Assembly: GCA_036782995.1 (NCBI GenBank)
Contig: DAIPXZ010000015.1
Coordinates: 1-28,784 of the forward strand
Source: DAIPXZ01 sp036782995
GTDB taxonomy: Bacteria > Bacillota > Clostridia > Saccharofermentanales > Saccharofermentanaceae
Length of the DNA stretch: 28,784 nucleotides
Reading direction: 5' to 3'
Positions 13,264-20,755 of this stretch are shown piece after piece (position 1 is the stretch's first letter; the number at the start of each line of letters is the position of its first letter). The notes beneath the pieces are model-generated. The model did not search any database, was not told the DNA's origin, and saw nothing but the letters and a program-made list of their open reading frames with translations. The position numbers and the translations under genes are program-made.

Positions 13264-13666
13264 TATTGAAAACGAGGTATTCTCCACCGTAGCGACTGCC
13301 CTCCGGGCCAAGTACCCAAACATGAATCCATCAAGCGGCGAGAAACAGCCAGCACCAACGGACATGCCTACTGCCGTTGGGCGGGAAATGGACAACAGCA
13401 CATACTTGCGTTCGCTTGATTCGTCTGGGCAGGAAAACCACGCAACGGTTATGTGGCAATGGGAGGCTTTTTCTAACAAATCGTCTGGACGGAAAGCCGA
13501 GTGCAAGTCCATTATGGCAATCATCGACGCTGAAATGTTTGGTATGGGCTTCCTGCGCGTCGGTAGCTCTCCGATGGAAGTGTCGAACGCGAACGGAGCA
13601 ATTTACAGGATGGTTGCAAGGTATAGAGCGACCATTTCAAAAGACAAAGTAATATACAGGAGGTAA
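13256..13666 (+). CDS. Tail terminator-like protein
   Basis: The frame is open from 13223, but the likely start is the GTG at 13256 (MVDIENEVF): GGGAGG lies about 9 nt before it and the overlap with the previous gene shrinks to 8 bp. The 136-residue alpha/beta product, with an N-terminal helix (IENEVFSTVATALRAKYPN), strand segments (ENHATVMWQWEAFSN) and a C-terminal strand (YRMVARYRATI), fits the tail terminator position (lambda gpU type) between the gp10-like and tail-tube genes. The ring-forming terminator caps the finished tail tube. Assignment is mainly by context. Confidence 0.7.
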   Translation: MVDIENEVFSTVATALRAKYPNMNPSSGEKQPAPTDMPTAVGREMDNSTYLRSLDSSGQENHATVMWQWEAFSNKSSGRKAECKSIMAIIDAEMFGMGFLRVGSSPMEVSNANGAIYRMVARYRATISKDKVIYRR

Positions 13667-13669
13667 ATT

Positions 13670-14047
13670 ATGGCTATTTCTACATATCCCGTCACGCTAA
13701 AAGCGGGCGGCAATAAACTGTGCGATATTAAGGATTTCCCTGACCTTGGCGGTGCGCCAGAAATGCTTGAAACGACCACTTTATCGGACGCGGCGAAAAC
13801 CTACATAGCGGGGATTCAAGATCAGCAGGCGCTTGAGTTTACCGCGAATTATACGGCTGTGGCTTACGCAGCCGTGAATGCGCTCACGACCACAACGGCG
13901 TTTACATTGGAGTTTGGAACAGGCGGCGCGAGTGGAGTCTTTTCGTGGAGCGGCACCGCATCTGCGTATATCGTGGGGGCTGGCGTAAACGAAGTGGTTG
14001 ACATGAAGATTGTTATCGTTCCGTCAACACCGATTGTAAAGGCTTAG
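13670..14047 (+). CDS. Major tail (tube) protein, paralog 1
   Basis: The 125-residue protein forms stacked rings of the tail tube. The shared blocks with the next gene are MAISTYPV, CDIKDFPDLGG, LETTT, AKTYIAGI, EFTANY and VGAGVNEVVDMKI. Compared with paralog 2 it lacks about eight residues after the first strand. Counted by hand, about 87 of 116 aligned residues are identical, while the codons differ at many third positions, so the duplication is old. The ribosome site is AGGAGG before ATG 13670. Confidence 0.85.
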   Translation: MAISTYPVTLKAGGNKLCDIKDFPDLGGAPEMLETTTLSDAAKTYIAGIQDQQALEFTANYTAVAYAAVNALTTTTAFTLEFGTGGASGVFSWSGTASAYIVGAGVNEVVDMKIVIVPSTPIVKA

Positions 14048-14060
14048 GGAGGTATAAAAC

Positions 14061-14465
14061 ATGGCTATTTCCACTTATCCGGTTTCATTGAAATACGATT
14101 CAAGCGCAAACGAAACTCCGAACTGGACGGACGTTTGCGACATCAAGGATTTTCCCGACCTTGGCGGCTCTCCCGACCTTCTGGAAACGACCACGATGTC
14201 TGATTCGGCTAAAACGTATATTGCGGGCATTAAAGACCAGCAAGCGATTGAATTTACGGCAAACTACGACGAGGACGTCATGGCCGCAATCGCGCTTTTG
14301 ACCGGCACGAAGAAGTTTCAGCTCTGGTTTGGCGCTGCGGGAGCGTCGGGCAAATTCGCGTGGAGCGGAACAATCAGCACATATGTTGTAGGTGCTGGTG
14401 TGAATGAAGTCGTTGATATGAAAATCATCATTGTACCGTCTACGCCGATTACGGTTGTAGCTTAA
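14061..14465 (+). CDS. Major tail (tube) protein, paralog 2
   Basis: The 134-residue protein follows paralog 1 after a 13-bp gap with its own ribosome site (GGGAGGT). It starts with the same MAISTYPV and ends with the same MKIIIVPSTPI, but carries a longer loop after the first strand (KYDSSANETPNWTDV) and differs mainly in the middle (DEDVMAAIALLTGTKKFQ). Both copies have intact frames and good starts, so neither is decaying. They may form mixed or alternating rings, or one may be a specialised ring at one tube end. Confidence 0.85.
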   Translation: MAISTYPVSLKYDSSANETPNWTDVCDIKDFPDLGGSPDLLETTTMSDSAKTYIAGIKDQQAIEFTANYDEDVMAAIALLTGTKKFQLWFGAAGASGKFAWSGTISTYVVGAGVNEVVDMKIIIVPSTPITVVA

Positions 14466-14481
14466 TAGGAGGAAGTAATTT

Positions 14482-14814
14482 ATGGCACGAACTACACTTG
14501 ATTTTGAGTATAACGGCAAGGATTATTCCCTTGCCTACACCATTGAGGTTGTGAAACGCCTTGACCGCAGCGGATTGCTTGCGGAAATCGCGAACGGGCA
14601 GCGGCCGCTTACCATGACGGAGGACTTATTCGTCGCGGCATTCGAGGCGAACCATCAGACCGTTTCCAACAATGTGCGTCGCAAGATTTTTGAGGAATTT
14701 TCGGAAACCGGTGAAGATGGTTCCTTGCTCGAATGCCTATTGGAAATGATTAACGAAGTGCGCGAATCCATGGCCCCAAAGGGAAACGTGAGTTGGAGGA
14801 TGAACCGCAGCTAG
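14482..14814 (+). CDS. Tail assembly chaperone G (upstream part)
   Basis: The 110-residue protein begins MARTTLDFEYNGKDYSL and is mostly helical after residue 20. It lies between the tail-tube genes and the tape-measure gene, where tailed phages encode gpG-type chaperones that coat the tape-measure protein during tail assembly. Its end overlaps a downstream frame in the -1 register, with a slippery site at residues 98-102. The unshifted product ends ...NVSWRMNRS at TAG 14812-14814. The ribosome site is AGGAGGAAG before ATG 14482. Confidence 0.85.
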   Translation: MARTTLDFEYNGKDYSLAYTIEVVKRLDRSGLLAEIANGQRPLTMTEDLFVAAFEANHQTVSNNVRRKIFEEFSETGEDGSLLECLLEMINEVRESMAPKGNVSWRMNRS

Positions 14815-15275
14815 GTTCACCCTCCGCAGATGTTCGGTGGCTGACTTTCGCGGAACTGGCCGACGAGATGTGCCCGCAGTATATGTCAATCGGAGTGCCG
14901 TATCACGAATATTGGCACGGCGACTATACGCAGCTTGCGCATTATCGTGAGGCGTTTGAATTGCAGCGCGAGCGGAGAAATTATGACGCTTGGTTGCAAG
15001 GCGCTTATTTTTATGACGCGCTTTGCATGGCCTCTCCCCTTCTACACGCTTTCGCAAAGAATGGCACAAAGCCGACGCCCTATCACGAAAGGCCTTATGG
15101 CGCAAAGGCAAGCGGTTCAGGCGCGGCGGCAGATGGCAAGAAGCAGAAGAAAACGGACAAAGAGATACAGGACATACAAGCCCTTAATGCGTCTGCGAAA
15201 TTCGCCTCATTTATGACGCAATGGAACAAGCGATTTGAAAGCAAGGGTGGTGAAGCGAATGGCGATAACAATTGA
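14482..15275 (+). CDS. Tail assembly chaperone G-T fusion made by -1 frameshift
   Basis: A ribosome that slips one base back at GGGAAAC (14781-14787) reads on from CGT at 14787 into the -1 frame until 15275. This gives about 264 residues: 102 from G, then R-E and the 160 residues of the T frame. The T part has aromatic and acidic segments (TFAELADEMCPQYMSIG, HEYWHGDYTQLAHYREAF) and a basic, low-complexity Gly/Ala/Lys linker near its end. It has no good start of its own; only a TTG at 14793 lies inside the overlap, without a clear ribosome site. A G/GT frameshift at this position is conserved in most siphoviruses (Xu, Hendrix and Duda). Confidence 0.88.
14775..14825 (+). promoter_or_regulatory. 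Programmed -1 frameshift signal
   Basis: In the G frame two canonical slippery heptamers overlap: C-CCA-AAG (14775-14781) and G-GGA-AAC (14781-14787). After a 7-nt spacer (GTGAGTT), GGAGGATGAACC (14795-14806) pairs with GGTTCACCCTCC (14814-14825): a 12-bp stem with one A-C mismatch and a 7-nt loop. Spacer and stem have the size expected of a frameshift stimulator. The zero-frame stop codon begins in the loop. Confidence 0.92.
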
Positions 15276-17670
15276 CGAACTGCAAATTGAGATACAGGCC
15301 AAAGGCGCGGAATCGGCTAACGGGATTAACGCTCTGACCACATCGCTTGCCGCGTTGAAGAAGATGGTCAACAAGACGTTGACCAATAAACTTGGTGAGC
15401 TGTCCTCTGCGCTGGACAAAATCAAAGCGCCCATTACGGTCAACATGAACGTCAAGGGCATGGAGCAGTTGAAGGGAGCCGTCAAGTCCGCGACTTCAAA
15501 CGTGCCAGCCGGTGCAATAACGCCGACCGTTGACGGCACGGCTGTTTCCGGCGAGCTGGACAAGATTAGCGGTAGCGCGGCGCAGGCGGCGGGCGAGCTG
15601 GAACAGTTAGTGTCTCCTGCGTCGAAAGCGAAGAGCGAGCTGGACGGCGCTGGCAAAACTGCAGGGGGAACGGTTGCCGACATGGACAGGTTGCGGGCAG
15701 CGGCGGCGAAACTTGGCTATACGCTTGAAGACGTTAGTGGGATAAACAAACTAAAGAAGTCACTCAACGGCACCGGGTACGCGCTTAGAAAGGTTGGCGA
15801 CGACGCCAAACACGGCGCAAGCGGTCTTAGCAAATTTGTTTCATCGCTCAAACGTGTTTTAATGTACCGTGTTGTGCGCTTTATTTTAAGCAATATCGCC
15901 AGAGCCGCAAAAGAGGGTATACAAAACCTCGTCCAGTACAGCAAGGCTATTGGCGGCATAGATGCTTCTAAAGCAAACGCTACCATGTCACAATTTGCGT
16001 CTATAGGTATGCAGGTCAAAAATACGCTTGGATCTGCGCTAATGCCTGTCCTTAAGGCTATTATGCCAGTAATTCAGACGCTTGCCAATTGGTTTATCAT
16101 CGCCGCTAATGCTGTTAATCAGTTTTTTGCGGCTATATCGGGTGCGTCTACATGGAGCAAGGCTACCGCTGGTGCTGTTGATTATGCTGACGGATTAGGC
16201 AAGGCGGCTGGATCAGCGAAAAAACTCGCTGACGCCACGCTAGGTATTGACGAGCTGAATATTATTAGCCCCGACGCCGGAGGCGGTGGCGGAGCTGGCG
16301 GCATGGATTTCGGGAAAATGTTTGAGGAAGTCAAGATCAGTGAAAAGCTACAAGAAATACTTCAGGCTATTCGTGGTTTTTTCGTTGACATATGGGAGCG
16401 CATAAAAGATTCCGGCGCAGTAGAAAGGCTGACCACGGCATGGGATAAATTCAAGGAATCACTAAACGAACTGTGGAACTCGCCCGGAATGCAATCTCTT
16501 ATTGGATGGCTCAAGGAGGTTATTCCGCTAGTGATAACGCTGGCGGGAATCACTATCATTAACACGCTCGCAGATTTGACTACTATTCTAACGGATGTAG
16601 TGAATCTCATAAACGCAATAATCAACGGAGATATTGCCGGCGTTGTAAATGAAGTTAAAAACTTACTTGTTGACATATTGGCTTTGCCGTTTGGTATTAT
16701 TGCCGATATTATTGACACTCTGTTCGGCACAGACATACGCGGATGGCTTGATGATCTCGTTGCTACCATAAAAGAATTTGACCTTGCGGCGTGGTTTGTG
16801 CGTGCATGGGAAGATATAAAGTCTGCGTGGCAAGATGCTCCTAAATGGTTTGACACGAATGTCATTCAACCTATAGTAGGGTTCTTCTCCAATCTATGGA
16901 CTTCTATTAAAAACATCTGGTCGGTGGTCTATAACTGGTTCGATACCAATGTGGTGCAACCCGTGTATTCGATTTTCAGTAAGGTCACGACCAACATAAA
17001 GACCTTCTTTGAAACCGCATGGACGGGCATCAAGAGCATATGGACTTCGGTCAGCTCGTGGTTTACCACTAATGTCATCACCCCTGTACAGACCGCCTTC
17101 AACACCGTGACCACCGCAATCGGGGGATTCTTTACGAATCTGTGGACTGGCATTAAGGACACCTTCAATGGCGTTGCAAACTGGTTTAAGACCAATGTCA
17201 CAGACCCCATAGGCAATTTCTTCAAAGGAGCAATCAATATTGTCATTGCTGCTTTGAACGCTCTCATTGGAGGATTGAATAAAATCAGAGTAACAGTCCC
17301 AGATTGGGTCGCTGACCTTTTAGGCATGAGCAAGGGTTCTACCTTTGGGTTCAATATCGCCACGATTCCAACACTTGCCGAGGGCGGTTTCGTAGACAGT
17401 GGTCAGTTGTTTATGGCGAGAGAAAATGGACTGACTGAAATGGTTGGTGCCATTGGAAACAAAGCCGCTGTTGCGAACAATGACCAGATTGTCGATGGTA
17501 TCCGAGATGGTGTGTACGAAGCGGTTGTAGCAGCGATGTCTCAGTCCGACAATAACAACGGCGGCGGCTTCGATGTCAAGGTCTATCTCGATGGTAAGCA
17601 AATAACCGCCACGGTCGAGAAATATCAGCGTGAGCGTGGTCGGCTCATTCTGTCGGGAGGTGTCGTGTAA
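15259..17670 (+). CDS. Tape measure protein
   Basis: The 803-residue protein sets tail length. The open frame starts at 15235, but ATG 15259 (MAITIDELQIEIQAKG) follows GGGTGGTGAA and leaves only a 17-bp overlap with the chaperone gene. The N-terminal half is helical with a coiled-coil character, the middle holds long hydrophobic stretches (VIPLVITLAGITIINTLADL, then ILALPFGIIADIID) typical of the membrane-active part, and a Gly-rich loop lies near residue 345. Four repeats of the type WFxTNVxxP start at residues 530, 560, 601 and 642 (spacings 30, 41, 41). At about 0.15 nm per residue, the general rule for siphophages, the tail would be near 120 nm. The C-terminus (AEGGFVDSGQLFMARENG) is common in this family. 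Confidence 0.93.
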   Translation: MAITIDELQIEIQAKGAESANGINALTTSLAALKKMVNKTLTNKLGELSSALDKIKAPITVNMNVKGMEQLKGAVKSATSNVPAGAITPTVDGTAVSGELDKISGSAAQAAGELEQLVSPASKAKSELDGAGKTAGGTVADMDRLRAAAAKLGYTLEDVSGINKLKKSLNGTGYALRKVGDDAKHGASGLSKFVSSLKRVLMYRVVRFILSNIARAAKEGIQNLVQYSKAIGGIDASKANATMSQFASIGMQVKNTLGSALMPVLKAIMPVIQTLANWFIIAANAVNQFFAAISGASTWSKATAGAVDYADGLGKAAGSAKKLADATLGIDELNIISPDAGGGGGAGGMDFGKMFEEVKISEKLQEILQAIRGFFVDIWERIKDSGAVERLTTAWDKFKESLNELWNSPGMQSLIGWLKEVIPLVITLAGITIINTLADLTTILTDVVNLINAIINGDIAGVVNEVKNLLVDILALPFGIIADIIDTLFGTDIRGWLDDLVATIKEFDLAAWFVRAWEDIKSAWQDAPKWFDTNVIQPIVGFFSNLWTSIKNIWSVVYNWFDTNVVQPVYSIFSKVTTNIKTFFETAWTGIKSIWTSVSSWFTTNVITPVQTAFNTVTTAIGGFFTNLWTGIKDTFNGVANWFKTNVTDPIGNFFKGAINIVIAALNALIGGLNKIRVTVPDWVADLLGMSKGSTFGFNIATIPTLAEGGFVDSGQLFMARENGLTEMVGAIGNKAAVANNDQIVDGIRDGVYEAVVAAMSQSDNNNGGGFDVKVYLDGKQITATVEKYQRERGRLILSGGVV

Positions 17671-18056
17671 TGGCATTCAGAGCTTTGGTCTCGGTGGGTA
17701 GTTTCGACTTCCCGGAACCTTCCACCTACAGCGGGAATACCGCAACCCTTGTGGACTCTGCTCGTAATACCGAGGGCGTGATGATTGGAGCTGTCATTCG
17801 TGATGATGTTGCCAAGGTGGAAGTATCTTGGCGGTATCTCACGATTGAACAATGGGCTTCCATTCAAAAGTGTTTTCGGGAAAGTTCCGGGGGCAAGTTT
17901 ATCAATCTGGTCAGTTTCTTCGATCAGACGGTTGGTGGGTGGGTCACAAAAGAGATGTATGTCAGCGACCGCAGCTCTGGAATGTGGCGCAGAGACCCCC
18001 AGACTGGTTCCATCCTTGGGTGGACGGAGTGTAAGTTGTCTCTCATTGAGGTATAG
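17670..18056 (+). CDS. Small tail protein after the tape measure (distal tail-like)
   Basis: The 128-residue protein starts with an ATG whose A is the last base of the tape-measure stop codon (TAATG). It is beta-rich: MAFRALVSVGSFDFPEPSTY, a central VAKVEVSWRYLTIEQWASIQ, and WTECKLSLIEV at the end. Small proteins of this size and layout follow the tape measure in many Clostridia-type siphophages and are annotated as tail proteins. The distal-tail role (ring joining tube to tip) is inferred from position only. Confidence 0.7.
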   Translation: MAFRALVSVGSFDFPEPSTYSGNTATLVDSARNTEGVMIGAVIRDDVAKVEVSWRYLTIEQWASIQKCFRESSGGKFINLVSFFDQTVGGWVTKEMYVSDRSSGMWRRDPQTGSILGWTECKLSLIEV

Positions 18057-18069
18057 GAGGTGAAGCGAG

Positions 18070-19872
18070 ATGGCACAGGTTGTCAGCCAAGATTGGCTCT
18101 ATAATCAAAAAAAGACCCTTGTGAACGAAGCGTTCATCGAGGTTTCTTTCGGCATCGCTGACCCAGATGCGCTTGCGGATGCTTCCTCTGAGGACAACGG
18201 CTCCATTTATATCGCCAACACTGCTCAAATCGTGAGTGAGGTGGGGAAAAATATCGTTCCCTACCTCACCTTGGAGCAGAATCTATGGCTTTTGAATGGT
18301 AACAGACTATCCATCCCAGCGAATGACTACGGGGACAACGGGTATATCGGAAATACATTGAGCAAAATTGATTGTGGTTTTGATGCGCTGCCGACAGTCA
18401 ATATCAATTTCACTCAGACCCATGCCAATGTCATCCCCGGTTTAACAATCACATGGGGGTCTGCCTACGGGGAATATCCTACCAGTTTTATTGTAGGTGC
18501 TTATGACAGCGAGAATACTTTGGTAGCTGAGATACAGGTGAATGATAACAAATCCGTCACCAGTGTCATCCATTTGGACATCAACAATTATAACCGCATT
18601 GTCATTCGAGTTTTGAAATGGTGTTTACCGAAGCGTAGGGCGAGAATTGAAGAAGTGTTTGTAGGGTTGAACATAATTTATGGAAAATCAGAGCTTTTCA
18701 AGTTTACACACACGCAAAAGTCTGACCCGGCATCATTGTCTCTCCCGAAAGCGGAGATTCAGTTCAGCATTGATAACTCGGATAATGCCTACAATCCGAA
18801 CAACCCGGTGGGTTTGTCCAAGTATCTCATGGAAAGGCAGGAGATACAGGCTCGATATGGGTATAAGCTCGACAACGGTTCAGTTGAATGGATAAAGGGC
18901 GGCATTTTCTATTTGTCGGAGTGGGACGCTCCGCAAAATGGTCTTGAAGCCGATTTTACAGCTCGTGACCTGTTAGAGTTTATGTCTCAAACCTATATCG
19001 AAGGTGTTTATACCTCCGCAGGAGTTTCCCTGTACACTTTGGCAGAAAGAATACTACTTAAAGCAGACCTTCCTCTGAATAAGGACGGGTCTGTGAAATG
19101 GGTTATAGATGATTCCTTGCAGAGCATTACCACGGTGGCTCCATTGCCGATATGCACCCTTGCAGAGTGTTTGCAGTTGATAGCTAATGCCGCCTGTTGT
19201 GTGCTGTATCAAGACCGTTCCGGCATCCTTCATATTGAGCCTATCGGTATAGAGCCTACGGATTATGGCGTTACCCTTTTCAACAGCTATACTCGTTCCA
19301 CCATCACATTGGCAAAACCTTTGAAACAGATAGAAGTGGTGGTACATAAGTTCCTCGCCGGGGAGACTGGCTCTGAGCTATTCAACGGCTTTGTGACTCT
19401 TTCCGGGACTGAGGATGTGGTTTTGACTTATTCAGAACCCGCCACGAATATCGTTGCTACGGTGACGGGTGGGACATTGAACTCGGCTGAGTATTTCACA
19501 AACGCTTGTCGGCTCAACATTACAGCATCCGGGGATGTCACCATTCTCTTGACCGGGGATGTTCTCAAAACTTCGGAAGCCGGGGTCATTATCAATAATG
19601 AGGTGAGCGGTGAGGTTCGCACCATGACCAATGAACTCATAACTGACGAAACGAGAGCCGCCGTAGTGGGTACTTGGCTCAAGGATTATCTCAAGCATCG
19701 AATGACCTTAAAGTCAAGTTGGAGAGCCGACCCGCGCTTGGATGTACTCGACTCGGTTGCCAATCAAAATGATTACAGCACAAACCTTGTTCGCATGACC
19801 GATATACAATACACCTTTGGGGGTGCGTTCCGAGGGGATGGAGAAGGGAGGGTTGTAGGTGTCGTGGATTGA
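18070..19872 (+). CDS. Tail hub / tail-associated structural protein
   Basis: The 600-residue protein has a strong start (GGAGGTGAAGCGAG before ATG 18070). Its N-terminal 220 residues are beta-rich, with a segment like a carbohydrate-binding or jelly-roll module (TWGSAYGEYPTSFIVGAYD). The central part (ASLSLPKAEIQFSIDNSDN, then EIQARYGYKL, FYLSEWDAPQNG and TARDLLEFM) has the look of the gp27/XkdQ-like hub domains found in phage and tailocin baseplates. The region AECLQLIANAACCVLYQDRSG resembles helical insertions seen in those hubs. The most likely role is the tail tip hub through which DNA leaves. No peptidase motif is visible. Confidence 0.75.
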   Translation: MAQVVSQDWLYNQKKTLVNEAFIEVSFGIADPDALADASSEDNGSIYIANTAQIVSEVGKNIVPYLTLEQNLWLLNGNRLSIPANDYGDNGYIGNTLSKIDCGFDALPTVNINFTQTHANVIPGLTITWGSAYGEYPTSFIVGAYDSENTLVAEIQVNDNKSVTSVIHLDINNYNRIVIRVLKWCLPKRRARIEEVFVGLNIIYGKSELFKFTHTQKSDPASLSLPKAEIQFSIDNSDNAYNPNNPVGLSKYLMERQEIQARYGYKLDNGSVEWIKGGIFYLSEWDAPQNGLEADFTARDLLEFMSQTYIEGVYTSAGVSLYTLAERILLKADLPLNKDGSVKWVIDDSLQSITTVAPLPICTLAECLQLIANAACCVLYQDRSGILHIEPIGIEPTDYGVTLFNSYTRSTITLAKPLKQIEVVVHKFLAGETGSELFNGFVTLSGTEDVVLTYSEPATNIVATVTGGTLNSAEYFTNACRLNITASGDVTILLTGDVLKTSEAGVIINNEVSGEVRTMTNELITDETRAAVVGTWLKDYLKHRMTLKSSWRADPRLDVLDSVANQNDYSTNLVRMTDIQYTFGGAFRGDGEGRVVGVVD

Positions 19873-20341
19873 CCCGGTATATGACCGAACTCAAGCGGAT
19901 GTCGATTTCGCAATTAAAACCATTGCGGAATGGATTGCGGCAAACACCGCAGGAAATCCTCTTGTGGTTTATGACCTCAAGGGGTGCTTGAATGTCTCTG
20001 ATATGAACCGTATCGAAGGCAACATTGCCTACTTATCGGAACAGTTCAATCAGTTAATGTATCCCCCGGATACTTCGGTTAAGACATGGGGTGTAGATGG
20101 TCTCCCAACAGGAGATGACATCGCTCGCATAATAGCGAATGTCCGTGCTCTTATAGCAGCCTTCTATCAACAGCCCCAAGCCCCGGAGGTTCCAGAGGAC
20201 ATGAGGAATTATTCCGAGATAAATGACATCGAGAAGAACCTCGCTCTCATCAAGGAACTGTTGGATGGAATGGTGGCATCTTTTCGGAAATCTGGCACAT
20301 TCACGAGCGGAACTACAATGTTTCTACCAATAAGGAGGTAA
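19859..20341 (+). CDS. Baseplate/tail-tip protein (160 aa)
   Basis: The start is a GTG at 19859 (MSWIDPVYDRTQADV), seven nt after GGGAGGG and 14 bp inside the previous gene. The protein is mainly helical and contains KGCLNVSDMNRIEGNIAYL, a signature I associate with small structural proteins located between hub and fibre genes of Bacillota phages. A central segment before YYPP-like prolines and DINDIEKNLALIKELLDGM-like helices suggest an elongated oligomer. The C-terminus has a short TFTSGTTMFLPIRR strand. Function is inferred from position. Confidence 0.65.
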   Translation: MSWIDPVYDRTQADVDFAIKTIAEWIAANTAGNPLVVYDLKGCLNVSDMNRIEGNIAYLSEQFNQLMYPPDTSVKTWGVDGLPTGDDIARIIANVRALIAAFYQQPQAPEVPEDMRNYSEINDIEKNLALIKELLDGMVASFRKSGTFTSGTTMFLPIRR

Positions 20342-20346
20342 CGAGT

Positions 20347-20643
20347 ATGGCTTATGTCGCAAGAGACATCAAAGACCGGGTAGCCCTTGGCGATGACTGT
20401 TTCTACATGGAGGAATTGGAGGATGGTCGAATCCGTCTCACCCCCGCCCCCGATAGTATTACGGAAGCGGGAACAGACATCAATAAGAGCTTATTGCAGC
20501 TCATCGAAGATAGGGTCGTTTTGCTGATGAATCGTATTTTCGGTGATATTGCGGCGAACCCTTTCAACATTTCATTCGCTTCGTTGGATGGTCTCACCGT
20601 AACAGGCGTATGGAATGAAGCTCAGACCAGAATTGAGTGCTGA
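20347..20643 (+). CDS. Small tail-tip/fibre-base protein (98 aa)
   Basis: The 98-residue protein starts at ATG 20347 after AGGAGGTAACGAGT. It contains GRIRLTPAPDSITEAGTDIN, a motif seen at the start of tail-fibre-related proteins in this phage group (the 'PDsvt..GT.iNk' pattern), followed by a helix SLLQLIEDRVVLLMNRIFG. It ends at a TGA (20641-20643). The same frame continues open beyond that stop with protein-like sequence (see 20644-20755), so the gene may be a truncated or read-through form of a longer fibre protein. Confidence 0.65.
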   Translation: MAYVARDIKDRVALGDDCFYMEELEDGRIRLTPAPDSITEAGTDINKSLLQLIEDRVVLLMNRIFGDIAANPFNISFASLDGLTVTGVWNEAQTRIEC

Positions 20644-20755
20644 TATGGTGAATCAAGCACAGCGGTACGCCCCTTCGGAGCGGAAAGGCAGCATTTCATC
20701 CGAGATACGAACAAGCTCTACGATTCATTATTCAAAAAGGAGGGTGAAACAATAA
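20644..20755 (+). other. Gap whose upstream-gene frame still reads as fibre protein
   Basis: After the TGA of the 98-aa gene the same frame stays open for about 50 codons, into the next gene. It reads AVRPFGAERQHFIRDTNKLY, then FKKEGETING, close to the G-T-x-TG start of fibre repeats. No start codon lies in that frame. A 36-codon ORF in another frame (20645-20755) starts ATG-GTG with no ribosome site and looks non-protein-like. The ribosome site of the lectin-like gene (AAAAAGGAGGGTGA) lies at the end of the gap. Confidence 0.45.
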
